A DNA stretch of 64,000 nt from Sorghum bicolor (lineage: Eukaryota; Streptophyta; Magnoliopsida; Poales; Poaceae). A program made the position numbers and the translations under genes. This document shows, in pieces, positions 28,182 to 41,121 of this stretch (its first letter is position 1; each line of letters begins with the position of its first letter). The DNA lies in contig NC_012876.2 in the NCBI RefSeq assembly GCF_000003195.3, positions 1,065,935 through 1,129,934 on the forward strand, written 5' to 3'. Under the pieces are notes generated by a model that was not told the DNA's origin, did not search any database, and was given only the letters and a program-made list of their open reading frames with translations.

Positions 28182-28980
28182 AGATAGTTATTATTTATAG
28201 GTCCAGCTAACAATTAACTAGCCTATTACCTGTAGTTGTATGTGTTTGGATCCAAAACTGATAGTTATTAGCCAATAGTTATTATCTATAGGAACCCAAA
28301 TAAGTATTAGTCGACAACCTTTGTTTTTTAAAGTTTCGTGTGTATCCTTATTCTGACATCATGAAGGAGGGTGATCGATTTGGTGGATAGGCATCCCAAA
28401 CCCTAGTTGAGCACGCGTAACTGAAAAAAAAAACCCAAAAAAATCACAGAAAAAACCATATTGTATTATTAGCAACAAAAAAAACACACAAAAAAATGGA
28501 CCAAAAGCGGTAGAGGTGGGATCAAACACCAGCTACATCGGTCAGCATTGGTATTTTTTTAGCAACAAAAACATCGGTTGGTTGAGGGCACTTGCTTGTC
28601 ATGGGCTGAAAAGCATGATAAAGCCCATTTATACAACGACGTTCAGCTGGGCCAGTCCATTCTCACCTCTTCTCAGCTTACTTCCCCCCTCGATCGAGCT
28701 CGAGCGTGCTAAACTGCTAATAACGTTTTGCTGCAACAGGATGAATTGACGTGTTTGTGTTTGGCTAGATCTACGTGTTTGTGTTGATTGCTAATAACGT
28801 TTTGCTGCAACAGGATGAATTGTTATGGACACTTGCTCATTTTTTAAACTACTATTATGATTCATTCACTTAACATGGACATCACACCACGTACTGAAAC
28901 CTATAATATTCCACTCCATTCTAGGTATATACATGTAGTAATACCAAGCACTATAAACTCTATTTTCTTCCAGCTCTTTT
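26851..28980. other. Intergenic, microsatellite-rich
   Basis: No gene is supported. Contents: a (CA)n run at about 27328-27343, (TG)n followed by (AG)n at about 27705-27732, A-runs at 27590-27607, and the compound (CT)n-(TA)n at 28104-28176. A 46-bp duplication (CTAATAACGTTTTGCTGCAA and following bases) occurs at 28716 and 28790. Confidence 0.6.
28104..28176. repeat. Compound microsatellite (CT)n(TA)n
   Basis: CT repeats at 28104-28125 pass directly into TA repeats to 28176 with one TCTA interruption. Confidence 0.95.
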
Positions 28981-29283
28981 AATAACAAGGTTCACAAATT
29001 CCTCTCCCTAAAATAAACATCAACTGATGCCGGGAGTAACATGCATGAGGTTATTGTGATGCCAAAACACAACCTTCGACACCCCAACAGCATTCTCAAA
29101 CAAGGTCCACTCATTTTTATTTCAGGCATCTGCCTTTGATGGAATTCACTATCTAGTCATCTAGAGATACATAGGAGATTAGTAACTCGCACATCTTGGC
29201 AAGCAATAGAGCCATTGTGTTTGTGTCACCAGTTAACCACAGCTTGGATTGACTTCCCACACATCAGGGGTCAGCAGCCAGCG

Positions 29284-32200
29284 CTACTTCACGCCAACTG
29301 ATGCCATGAGATCCTCATACTCAGGGTCCGTCTCTGTTCTCTGAGCTGCTGTTGGTGCAAAAGGGTTGTAGATTTGATTGCCACCCTGCCTGTTGCCACC
29401 TGCACCAGACATATCCTGTTGTGGCGGTGGCCTCAACTGAAATGTCCGGGAAGGCAGGAAATTTGACGGATTTGATGGTGCCGGCATATGAGGTGCTTGT
29501 ACTGCTGGCCAGACCCCCTGGAACCCTGCAGGGAACTCGAGAGGAGATGGATTCCTGGAGAAGGCTCCATGGAAGTGTGGAGGTGGAGGATGCATCCGAG
29601 GCTGACCCATCATATTCATAGGCCTGCCATCAAAAGGCCTTTGGAAACCTTGGTTGGGGTTCTGATTGCTAGGAGGGAAGAATGGTCCAGGGTGAGTTCT
29701 GTCTTGTATTCCCATTTGACTGCTTGGTGCTGCGAAGTCTGGAGTAGGCGCTGGTGATACGACAGGCCGAAAAGTAAAATCACCCATGACTGGGAGTGGA
29801 GGTCTCAAAGGGGCCATTTGTGCCTGACTGCCGCTTGTGCTTGCAGGACCTGGGGCAGGCGGGCCGGAAGATGCAATTGATGGAGGCACCATGCCAGGAG
29901 TTGATCCAACTGGAGAGAAAGCTGGAGGTGGCCCTCTCATCTGATCAGGTGTTGGAGGGTAAGGTGACTGCGGTGATGCCCCACCAGGAAATGCTACTGA
30001 GGAAGGACCTTGAGGCACAGCTGTAGGAAAAGACTGAGGTCCACCAGGAGGCCTGGAAACGAATGGTGCTGAACCAGTGAAATTTGGTACTGGTGGATGC
30101 TGGCCACGGTACATTGTGGGCATATTTGATGGTGCCAATGCAACGGGACCTTGTGGTGGAGTTGCACCAACAGGAGAGACAGAAATAGGAGGTCTCACTG
30201 CCATAAAAGTCGGTGAAGCTTGCAGAGGCCTCTGAGATTGTGGCGTAACAGGAGAAAAAGGTGGCCAACCACCAGATGGATGGGGTATTTGAAGAGGTCT
30301 AACTGGTGGTGGCATTGAGGAAGATGGTGTCATGTGTGGGCTTACTATAACAGGCGGTTGACCAAAAGAAGGCCCAATTGAGGAGTTATTAGCTCGAAAT
30401 TGAGGTGGATGTTGCTGATTGCTTGGTGTTGATTGCTGAGGCCCAGGAACAGGAAATGGATTTCTTGGCATGCTATTCATGTGAGGAGGTTGACCTGTAT
30501 ATGGAAGCATACTGAAAGAACCAGCAGGCGGTTGTGGCTGCAATGAATTGTTAGGTAATGTACTCAAAACAGGCCCCATAGAAGGTATTGATGGAGCATT
30601 GGTCTGGGGTGTGGGCAGCCAAGGAGCGTTGTGTGATTGGTAATGAAGTAAATCTGGCTGTGAAGTGGTATTCTGCACCAGTTGCACATTTGCTGAAACT
30701 GCATCCTTGGAGGTAACTTCTGAAGGAACAGCAGTAGTTGTTGAAGTAGCTGTTGACTTTACCTAAAAGGTCCAAATGACTCCATGGTCAGTTGACAACA
30801 AACTGATTTTGAGGGGGAAGAAAGGCATGCTGGACTTACGGAAACAGGAGCAAGAAGCAGCTCAATCAACACAACTGCAGCATCTACTTTATCATAAGAG
30901 TCAGCCGATACATTGATGTATAGGTCTTCATAAGCATCTTGTGCTTCATTTATGTCTTGATGACGAATCTCATTCTGCGCATGACAAAAAAAGGTGCTTC
31001 ATTTGTCTATTGTGTCGAAGTTGCTATAGCAGTTATTACTATAAGGACAACATACAACAAAATGATGTGCTGTAGAATGAACATCAAGATAACTAAAAAA
31101 TTATGACAAAAGGACTGCAAAATGGAACAGGACATTTAAAAATCACTCTGAAAACTATCCTAGCAAAATATACCTTTTCTCCATTGATTTTCTTAGTCCC
31201 ATATACTCGAATGACAGCTCCAGTTTCCTGCCATGTGTGGATAAAGCCAACAGTTTAACAAAGAGACTGCTCTCAGGGATGTTTCAACAAAATAATATCA
31301 TAAGATTTCCAAAAATAGACCATACTTCATGTAGTCGCTTCTGGGTATTGCTTTCAGGTCCTAGAAGAACTCCAATAATATTATGTCCTGGATGTGCTTC
31401 TGCCTGCAATGGCCAAAAGCAGACAGTAAATGCCATGGGCAGTCAGCTAGACCTTATGGGCCAGATCGGAAGTAAGGAAGGCTCATTAGGGTTAGGATTA
31501 GAGAGAAGATTAGCCACCTTTGTTAGGAGTCAAGTAAATCTCTCTATATATACAAAAAAGGGGAGTTGTATTAATTGTAAGTAAGCATAATTCTGCCAGG
31601 AGATATCCTCATCTACCTCAGCCCCCGTGCCTTGAGATTGGCCACCGTCCCCAGTGTGTCCAATCCCAAGTGCTCGGTTCGGCATCCGTTCACCCTAGCA
31701 CCCACAATCACCCAATGTTCTGCATGTCCCTCTAACCAGGGACATGATGAGAACTTAAAAAGATCTATCAAATTTTAACAAAAGGCTAAATATTATACCA
31801 AAATGAAGTATAGCACATCATAGGTAAAAAAAACAGATCAATCAGCAATACACTACTCTTGGAGATAACCCAAGCTGTGATGCATAATTCTAGTACATTA
31901 CAAAGGAAAATTAAGATAAGCTCCTACTGGTGTAACTCGATTGTCCAAGTACAAGGAACTCTTGGAGTATCAGAAATATAGTGGCAAAAGAATCAAAAGG
32001 TCAACGGCATCTTTGCATACAAGCAAAACAACTAATTAATGGCTAAAGGTCAAAACAAGCAATAAGCATGATGAGATAGTGACCTTACATACCGGAAGAG
32101 GGACTTTTGTCTCCTTAAGTACTGGTTTGTAGTTCTCAGGCGTCTTATATCCTGGATTTAAACGGAGAATTTCACCTACAGATAATATGCATCACAGTTA

Positions 32201-33634
32201 GGACTACAGATTTTCTTGGAGACTAAATAAATATGTTTCACATGGCCAATAACAATTAAGAACCTAACATATTTTTGTTCAAGCAACTACATGCATTATC
32301 AAGAAAAATACTACTCAATAAAGGAACCCCATGGCCCCATTAGCACCAAGATGCATTGACTCAGGCATATTTATTTTCACTTCAGTAATTAAAAGAAGCA
32401 CATGAATACAGGAGAAGAGGATAGCTTCTCTGACCAATAAGCTCTCGTCTTTCAAGTTCTAATAGTTCAACATTTCCCAGCTGCAAAAAGAGTAAAAAAT
32501 GGTTACCAAATGGAAGCATATAATTGTTTTATCTTGACACACTATGGGCTCACATCCAAAAAAAATTGCCAAAGTGTAGACTATATGTAGTGATGACAGC
32601 ATTCAAATTGGGAATACCTCATTCTCTTTCAAGACGTCAGAACCAATATAATTCAAATCATTTCCAGCAGACAATGAACCATCAATTTCGGACGTATCCA
32701 AAGTTCCAGACTTCAGCTTCTTGGTAATTTGCTCCACTCGAGTCTGCTCATGAACTAATATGAATTAATGACACCTGGCAATCGAAGTATCGTACATGAG
32801 AGAATCACAAGAAAAATGCCCATTTCAGTCCAGTCAGTGGGGAGACTGGGCTTATCCTTTCAATAAAGTATTAATTAATGATATTTTTTAGCCTACCCTC
32901 CAAAATAATGCTCACTCAATAGTGAGTTGTTCAGCATTCCCGTTCTAGTCAAAGGAAGTGAAGTATGAAGCAAGTCCTAAATTTCTAAAGGGGTTACAAA
33001 AATGTGTGCATACTATGCTTGCTTAATTTTTTAATGCAGATTGACACAGGTACCAGGCTACCAAGAGAAAGAGATACTTTAAGAAAAGACACTCAAGTTA
33101 GACATCCTTTTTACTGGAAGTAATATGGAATTATTTAGAACTGTCTCAGGCTATTTCCAAGGATTATTTTTACTGAGAAAAGGTAACATAATCTAACCAT
33201 TAGGTAAAAGTTGAACTAAACATATCACATCAATCAAAATGCAAAAGATGATAGTGGTGCATATAACAATGGATGCCAAGAGATAGAGTAGGATAGAAGC
33301 ATAAACCCATGGAGGTGAAAGAGGAGAGTGATAAGAGATAGTACGATACCTGGTAGGCCAATGCCCTTCCTTTGCACACGACGGGGTCCAAAGCAAGGTC
33401 AGGTGCCCACTTTGTCTTTCTCTGAACATGTCTGCTGCTATCTTCCCTGGATGCAACTGGCGTTTCATTCTTAGCACTGGTGCTCCGGACTACGAGTGAG
33501 CCGGCTAGCTTGTTCTTAGGTATAACGAATCCAGCTTTTGCCCCAAACATTGAGATCTTGGGGGTCAAAGACGATGGCGCTGTGGATTTTGCTTGGCGAT
33601 GCTCCGCAGAAGAATGGTCAAGTTTTGTGGCCAT
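29284..33634 (-). CDS. SF1/branchpoint-binding-protein-like KH protein with proline-rich tail
   Basis: Eight coding exons: 33350-33634, 32618-32743, 32435-32480, 32093-32175, 31326-31403, 31174-31227, 30840-30974 and 29284-30762. Phases agree and give 761 residues. Residues ~138-180 match the helical segment before the KH domain of SF1/BBP (E-R-R-E-L-I-G-E-I-L-R-L-N-P). The KH domain spans ~181-269 (H-P-G-H-N-I-I-G-V-L-L-G-P). Where SF1 has G-P-R-G in the RNA loop, this protein has G-P-E-S (195-198), which should weaken canonical RNA contacts. The remaining ~490 residues are Pro/Ser/Gln/Met-rich without zinc knuckle or RRM. SF1 recognises the intron branchpoint; whether this shorter relative does is open. 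A TAG acceptor directly precedes the ATG, so the leader is spliced. Confidence 0.9.
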
Positions 33635-34530
33635 CTACAATAGGGAGGACCCATTAAAGGGAATGGGTGCAAACATGTACTACCCGATATTTTTTGAACA
33701 ATCAAAGTTAGTAAGTAGTCATAATTCATAAACAATCAAAGTTAGTAGGCATAGTACATGTATACACTTCTTAGATCAGACCCAGAAACAAGGTTTGACC
33801 CCAATAGAATTGTTAAGAAAGGAGAAGACTGGCACTCCTATAATATTGCTGATACAGGATAGGAACTAGAATACATTTCATGTCTTGCAAATATGGATCA
33901 GTTCAACTTAACCTAGTCATCAGTTTAAGAGAACAACACAATACAGTGCCAGAATGCGATTCTAGACAATCCTGACCATGCGGATGGAGCAAATTCGCAT
34001 CTAGAATATGTGGCCCTTCCCACCAAACAGAGCTCGAGATCTCCTGATTTACTGCTACACAGGGGTGGACCCAGTAAAGGACATGGGTGTACACATGTAC
34101 ACCCAATAATTTTTGCAAAGCAATCGAAGTTAGTAGGCATACACATGCATATACACCTGTAATCAGATTCAGATCGGATTACGAATAGTATGTTAGGGTT
34201 TGGGCGCACCATTTTACCTATGATATGAATTTGCGTTAAGGTTTGGGCGCACGGCTTCGCACAGCAGGAAGGGAGGACCAAGGGGAGGGAATACCTAGTG
34301 TCCTGGTGGTGCTCGTCGCCGGCCAAAGTGGCGAGTGGCGAGTGGCGAAGTAGGACAGCAGCGACTGTCGCAGGGACACCGGGGCTGCAGAGGGCGGGCG
34401 CCGTGCCGGAGATGGTCGCGAGGAACTGGGCCCCAGGTGGTGCTGGACCGAGCGCAGTCTCCTCTCCGGGTTGCGGCGAGGCGAGCGGATAGAGGAGATC
34501 GGCCGCGGGCGAGACGAGTCCAGGCGGCGG
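33635..34530 (-). promoter_or_regulatory. Leader exon and leader intron of the SF1-like gene
   Basis: The intron runs from the GTATTCC donor (exon border 34295) to the TAG acceptor at 33635-33637, just before the start codon. The leader exon (34295 to about 34530) is GC-rich with no long frame of its own. The intron contains two copies of a related transposon-like sequence (33650-33745 and 34064-34150). Confidence 0.6.
33650..34150. repeat. Two related repeat copies in the leader intron
   Basis: GGACCCATTAAAGGGAATGGG...CATGTACTACCC near 33650 and GGACCCAGTAAAGGACATGGG...CATGTACACCC near 34067 share the same layout, followed in both by TTTTTGAACAATCAAAGTTAG or TTTTTGCAAAGCAATCGAAG. Such ends are common at the borders of grass DNA transposons. 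Each copy is about 90 bp. Confidence 0.6.
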
Positions 34531-34599
34531 TGGTTGTCCCTCTTTTTTTTTCGAAAAAGAAAAGAAAACGCACAGATGAGAAACTCAGGAGTCATTAGT

Positions 34600-36140
34600 A
34601 CCCTTTAAGTAATGTTTTTTTTTATAAAAAAAAGTCAAGTTCGACTAATCTTTAGAATACTACTAGTATATCTTAAAAATCTATATGAAACAGTCTATAA
34701 GTTGTAGGGTTAACAATATGTCGATGTACAAATCTGGTCACTACACAAGACACGTGACAAGTTTTGAAGATATACTTAACTTCAGTGCTCGAGAGTGCTA
34801 ATTAATTTAACTTATAATTAACAAGAAAAATGATAATCAGTAATTTGAAGTGAAACGTGAAGATCCGGACAGTTCCATGATCGGCTAAAGAGCCAATAAA
34901 ATAAAGCTATTGGCTACAGAGCCGATATCTAGCATATTGATAGTGTGAAATAGTTTAAACAAGCTTCGTCAGCTAAAATAGAGCTATACGCGTATATAAA
35001 CAATGTAAATTATAGAGCTAGAAACAGGATAGATCATGAAAGCACATACCATGGGCTACAAAGCCCATGAAACACAATCCTTTGCTTTCCATATATAAAA
35101 AGTCTATAAACTAACCAGATATGATCTATTATCACCACCAATCGGATCATGTTGAGAGAACCTTGGTAGTAAGACCATAAATAAAAACTAGTAATGCAAT
35201 AAATCTATTTATAACAAAACAAAGCCTTGAGCACTATGCTTGACTAAGATTAAGATACACTCGCTGATATAGTTGAATTTGACGTCAGAATAGAGATTAA
35301 CGAGATAAACAACAAGATGACAACTTAAGAGCCGATGAATCTTAATCTAGTAGGATAAATTGGTGATTTTACTAAATCTAGTAAAAGATCATCAGGTGCA
35401 AATTTACTAAACATAGTAAAATCGATAACTAGTGATTCTATTAAATATAGCAAGAGATTATAAGATGTAGCCTCACTAAACGTAATAAAATCGATATCTG
35501 GTTATTTAATACCAAATCAAGCAAGAGATCAAAAGATGTAGCCTTATTAGATTAGATACAAATCATGACTAATACCAAACCAAGCAGGAGATTAAACGAT
35601 ACAGCCTTACCAGATTAGATACAAGTCATGACGATACTTACAAGCAAACCAATGTGCAATGTTTCAAAACTAAAAGATGTATTATGTTCATACATCTACA
35701 TGTATGAATGTGTTTCTATGTGAACGTCTCAACTAGACATGTTTAAGAAGTTCATCTTTACACACCCTCACATTATTCTTGTGAATACATCCATAACAAG
35801 CTTTTAAAATAGAAGATTCTACAATCTTCTAAAAATCAAATGAAGTAGCACAACGGTCTAGTCAGCCGCCTTGACAAGACAACCAATGAAACTAAACAAG
35901 ATATATTAATAAAAATATAGAAAGTGTACCCAAATCCTACAAACAATTAAACACTAATAATTGCCAAGGAAAATAAGCATCTAGGATTACAACTTAACAT
36001 CGGTTCATACTCTACAGTAAAAACTACAACAAATTTCTTATTAAGGATCACAAAGTATCAAGGAGTTCACAACCACTAGCCAAATGGAAACAACCTTGGG
36101 TGCATTTCACATCTATAGAATTGGTTTGATAGGATTGTGT
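34600..36140. other. AT-rich intergenic region with imperfect repeats
   Basis: No coding region is supported. Between 35340 and 35640 a loose ~70-80-bp unit recurs (ACTAAATCTAGTAAAAGATCA, AAATATAGCAAGAGAT, CAAATCAAGCAAGAGATCA, AACCAAGCAGGAGATTA), with GATGTAGCC or GATACAGCC words between. GCCGAT/ATCGGC words near 34870-34925 recall grass LTR sequence. It is probably decayed retrotransposon. Confidence 0.4.
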
Positions 36141-36147
36141 AACCATC

Positions 36148-38204
36148 TTAATTATGTCCAGTCCTATCATTGAAGCACTCAGGGCACTCAAAGTGCTTTA
36201 TGCGTTTTGCTTTTTTGGTTGTAATCTTCACACATTTTCCATGGTACCACTGGTTGCAAATATCACAACAGATCCAAAATGCACTTGTATGGTAGTGGCC
36301 ATCACAAACTGAACATACAGCCGGATCACTTAGAGCTTCATCCTCACTTTCAGGCTCATAGTTCTTTTCAATAACTGTTCCACATAGCTTTGCCTAATGA
36401 AATGAGAAATCAATCTATGTTAATTTTAGTACAAATTGATCGGTTTGTATATTTGATACTTTGAACAATAGAGTGTACCTTTTCCTCTAGTTGGCACATG
36501 CGGTGATAGGTTTCACTAGCAAGGAATGTTTCGTGTACTGTTGGAAAGCTATTAATCATATTGAATAAGACCTCCCTGCCAGACAATGAGCAAATCATGA
36601 CTTATAAATAATGCTTTAGCTAAAATTTTAAAACAAATTTGATATGTATCTAGTTACTTTTTGATGCTTTGTTTCACTTGTGGAGTTGTGGTATATGAAA
36701 TTGATCTGATGTGTAAAATATGGACAAGCTTAATGTGCCAAACTTCACCTATATTGTAACTTTTCTAGTAACAAATATATTTTTAAATCATACCAAAAGA
36801 ATCAATTCTATGTAAAAAGAAGATGGAAAGGTTGTGGAAACAACTAACATAGTTGATTACTTGAGTTTGAAATAAAATCAAAAGAAGATTGAATTTTCTT
36901 CATAATAATGAAATATAAGTGACATGGCTAAACTATTTTCATGTATGCATAGTAAATCACTATATAACTAATGAACAACACACGGGTAAAAAGAAAAATA
37001 TTTAAAATCTTTAGAAGGAAAAACAATGAAGCACACACAAGTACCGTTCTTTAGCTTTCATATGTTGGCTGAGGGAGAAGGAGATGTTGATGAGCCACGC
37101 ATCGCCATGCATGGCAATGTGTTCCAGCCATTTGGTGTGTTTCAAATTCCCTCTCACTAAGTTGATACCAAGTAGTTCATTGGGCTTTGATTGTCGCAAC
37201 TCCCAACTCCCATCAATGTTGCCATATAGATACAACGAGTGTGCACCTACACCAAACACAAAATTGTTTCTATTCACTTGGTCACAACATTCACATTGTG
37301 AGTCAATAAAAGATCAAACATTGACTCATATTGATCCCACAATGACTCACCTTGGTCATGCTTACCAAAGAATCCCTCCTTTTCTGTATGGTTGTACAGT
37401 GGAAGAGCTAAGATATTTTGAGGTGATCAATGTTAGAATATAAAGTATCATAATGAAATATTATATTTGCAATATATTCATAGATGAACCAACATATCTA
37501 ATTGATTTTTATTGTTATGTCTTTAAGTTTTACGAAAAATTATAAACTCATAATCCATCCAAGCCACCAAAAAATATTGCTACTCCATGCATATTCTTCT
37601 TTGTCTTCCTCTTCATAAAGTGCACCTTTAAATACTAACACAAAAAATAATGCCACCAAAGAAAGATCATATACTATCAATCTTTGCAAATAAATAAGTT
37701 TGATATCGTCAAGGAATGAAAGAAAGAACATGAGATTCTTGTTTTTTATTTCACTATTTAATCTCCATGTATGTCATCTAGGAAACAATTATTCAAAGGA
37801 AAAGCATTCCAATTGTCAAACTAGAATGATTATATTGATGCTATCATACACATAGTAAGGTGTTAAGTTTGGCTTCTAATCATTGAATTTTCCTAGTAGT
37901 GAATTGAACAAGCTACCTAGATATAACTATTTCATTGGATCCATGCGCTTGAGATGACACAATGAGGCTAGCTATTTACTAATGATAAATTACCTTCGGT
38001 GACAGCGCGAATGAGTCCAAGATGGCGATAAGTGAAATCCAAGAAGATTTTCCCTGCTGTGTAGGATGGTGTTGACCTTGCTAACGGAGAGAGTGTCTGT
38101 GGCAACGTCTGCACTTCCTCCATGGGCACATTCATGGCTAGCTGGCTCCGCATTGGTAATGAGCGGATGCGGGTAATAGTCAATGAAGGTGGAGTGGAAT
38201 CCAT
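36148..38204 (-). CDS. Divergent Alfin-like PHD-finger protein
   Basis: Four exons, 37994-38204, 37045-37246, 36479-36575 and 36148-36393, join in frame to 251 residues, the normal length for the family. Alfin-like proteins are nuclear chromatin readers that bind H3 tails methylated at Lys4. The N-terminal Alfin domain is recognisable but eroded: I-F-L-D-F-T-Y-R-H-L-G-L-I-R-A-V-T (usual V-F-x-D-F-x-x-R-R-A-G-L-I-R-A-L-T), L-Y-L-Y-G, L-L-G-I-N-L-V-R, H-G-D-A-W-L and L-F-N-M-I-N-S-F-P-T. The near-invariant stretch around C-D-P-E-K-E-N is absent. The C-terminal PHD finger keeps all eight ligands, C197, C200, C213, C216, H221, C224, C240 and C243, and W210/W219. Exon 1 starts at the first in-frame ATG (38204). 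No stop or frameshift is seen, so it may be a fast-evolving functional gene or a young pseudogene. Confidence 0.78.
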
Positions 38205-40480
38205 GGAGGATTGAAGGAAAATCACCAAGTAGCTTTAGATCTGAGAGAGGGATCAAAGGAAGAAAGCGGGATAAATGAGACTACTAGGCCTTGTTTGGCA
38301 TGTTTTATAATCACAAGATGCCATTGAGAGAAGGGTAGGGATAGAATCCAGGGAGGATAAAGAGCCCACCTTTTTCGGCCTTAGTTGAGACCAATTATTG
38401 CATTCTATGTAGGGAATGAGATATTAAGGGTGTGTTTGATTTTGGTGATATGTCCTGCTTAGCCCACTAGGCAGCCCTAGGTCAGCCATGACCTTGCCCA
38501 ACGAGCACACGTGCGCATATTTTATATGTTGCACTAGAACAAGCTAGCCCAACTAGTCCTATGTTTGATTTGAACCAAGCAACCAGGGCCATGACCAACT
38601 AATTCCAACTACCAGTTGGAGATTTTGTTTGATGTTGGCCTGGCTCAGCATGTCCTAGGAACCAACAAGGAATACATCACAAGGAATAAGTCATTTGAAA
38701 ATGAACAAATAGAGCTTCATTGTGTCCAAACATGACTTACAACAATATGAAGTACATATTAGTGACAAGCAAGTGGCCTAATCCTTCTAAGCCTAGTGAT
38801 AAAAAAAGCACCACAACCATGGTTGCCGCTTGCTTGGCCATCAACTGACGGTGTGCAGGGGATCCATCTACATGCATTCAACATTCAAAGGCAAAACTTA
38901 GTTCTAGTACACCCTAGCTAGCCTAAACATGCATGAGTAAGTATTCCACAACAAAAAGTAGCACGGTTGCATAGGAAAAATGCCTCCAGCGCGTTTGACA
39001 TATTCATCATTGAACGTAACAATACATAAAACAAACTAGACACATGAGTATACACATCGATCTGTTCCAAAGAACCAGCCTTAACAGAAACAACAACATC
39101 ATCCACCTCAATGAACTCAAGACAGGCAAAAGCGTAACAAAATAACCATGACATTCATCATTTCCACATGTGCATTGAAAATCCTAGGGACAAACAAAAC
39201 CCTAACATCGCCAGAGTGAGGGAATGGGGTCGATTTCACCTCGAGGTGCTCGTCGGAGACTTGGAGGTGCACAAGACGGAGAAGAAGAAGAGCCGCCGGT
39301 GAAGATGTAGTAGATCTAGAAGGAGACAAAGCAGATCCACCGCCAGCACAAAAGTTGCAGAACCAAAGACGAAGAAGACAAAGGAGGAAGATGATCGCCT
39401 CCACGGAGCCCGGCAGGAGACAGAGCGGTGAAGCAGATCTGAAGTGGGGGAACAAAGACAAAGCCCAAGGTCGTAGGCCACCGTCACGATGGCCACCACC
39501 TCACCAAATCTGCTAGTTACTCAACGGGATTGTGGTGGAGAACAAGGGGGAGGAGGATGGAAAAGGAAGGAGAACACGATGCCATGGGGAGGGAGCAACT
39601 TATAAAGACGACGCCGTGAGGGAGAGAGGGAGCGCGTGGAGATTTCTGCCTTCCCACGTGAGCCCGCCGCCGCCGCCACCAAAAATCACCCAAGAGGAGA
39701 CGGAGAGAGCCAAGCCCTAATTTGGTTTCTCATGTGTTGGCAGAGAGAGATGGGCTACGAGAGGGCCAATGGATATTCAAACACGTACAGTAGCAGCTGG
39801 GGGCCACAGCCAGGCCCTATGGGCCGATATCAAACACACCCAATGTTGGGAGTCAAGTTGGACTCGATGTGTTAAAAAAAATCTATGGGTTCCAAGGTTT
39901 GTAGGATGCTTAGGCGGTTCTTGACATGGTGGTGACTTGGTGGAATATTACAACCCAAGTAATTAAACAAGACTAATCAATAATGCAATCTCTTACTTTA
40001 TTAGTGAAAAATGAATTAAGTTTTGTTGGTTTTCAAGAATATGAGAGGACATGTATGTCGTTTCTTTCTTGGTAAGTACAAATAGGCAGTTTGTTTGGCA
40101 TTTGTTTGCGAGTAATACATTTGGCAAGTGGCATTTTTTAGGGTTTCTAAAAAAACCCTCAAGGTTTTAGACTATCAAAGGTAGAAATTGTAAGCATTCA
40201 TGGCATGCCTTTGACATGATGGGTAGTGTAAAACTTCTACTTACCTACTAATGCCGTGTATCCATCAAGGAAAGAAGAACATTCGACTTATGCTTACTAT
40301 ATTATTCTATTTCCTTTTATGCTAAGTCCACTATAGGTTCCCAATTTCACTATAGAAATGGAGATACCACATTAAAAATCAGCTACGAGAAGATGACTAG
40401 AGAATCACTATATTTCGTGAGATTGATACAAACGAGGAGCACGCCAAGAAGCGGCCCAAGCTCACGTGGCATGAGTGACC
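38205..40480. other. Intergenic, transposon-derived sequence
   Basis: The 38290 region starts with GGCCTTGTTTGGCATG, an end typical of grass MITEs, and 38430 with GGGTGTGTTTGATTTTGG, another. A GC-richer block at 39200-39720 with GAAGAAGAAGAGCC words looks like the edge of a DNA transposon. I see no gene with coherent exons on either strand. Confidence 0.4.
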
Positions 40481-41120
40481 CTAATTTGGTGCATCCTCAA
40501 GGAGCCACCTAGGTGTACGACACGTCATGGGTGAGGAACATCCAACCTCGGCCCTGACCTTAAGTCCAACGCCTACAAAAGGGAGGCTGAGGACAAGGAT
40601 GGGCAGTCGTCCAATGCTAGGCCTGGCTCTGGCAATGACAAGAAGTGTAGAATGACTTATAATTTGGGACGAAAGAAATAATAAACTTTGTTCATATAAA
40701 ATATTTTTGGGAAGAAGATAAAGGGAAAATATGGTGCCCTGAAATACAAGACATGGCACCATATGAGATGTATTCATGATAGAAATGAACGGTAACAGAA
40801 ACCAACAACGCGGTGGGGGTAGTCTCCTACAACTAAAAAGAACAAAGTGTGGACAATTTTTGGTGCAATATTTGTTTTGGTTCGTCCATCTGCCTTCATC
40901 GTGCGATCCCATGACTCATGACACCAGGTGGGCCTCCCTCCTCGCGATCACGTTGATCGCGCACCTTCCCTTCCTCATTGATCACGGATCACGTTGATCG
41001 CGCACCACATTCCCTTCCTTGTGCGACCCCGGTCATAGAAAGCATGATGGTGTCGACCAAAGATTAGCAGATCGAGTTCGCGGTGTTTTGATCGCCACCA
41101 TCAGCGGCGGCAGCGTGGAG
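40481..41120. other. Intergenic, small direct repeat
   Basis: GATCACGTTGATCGCGCACC occurs twice (near 40948 and 40987), each followed by a TTCCCTTCCT word. Nothing else is recognisable. A frame of 143 codons on the - strand has no domain-like pattern. Confidence 0.5.
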
Positions 41121-41121
41121 A

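Noticed and set aside
37540..37731. Possible extra Alfin exon (A-L-Y-E-E-E-D-K-E-E-Y-A) in intron 1
   Set aside because: The acceptor fits, but no donor restores phase to the next exon, and the sequence does not resemble the missing Alfin segment. Direct joining of the flanking exons is in phase.
40481..40912. A 143-codon - strand frame in the 40.5-40.9 kb interval
   Set aside because: It has no domain-like pattern, no splice neighbours and ordinary intergenic composition.
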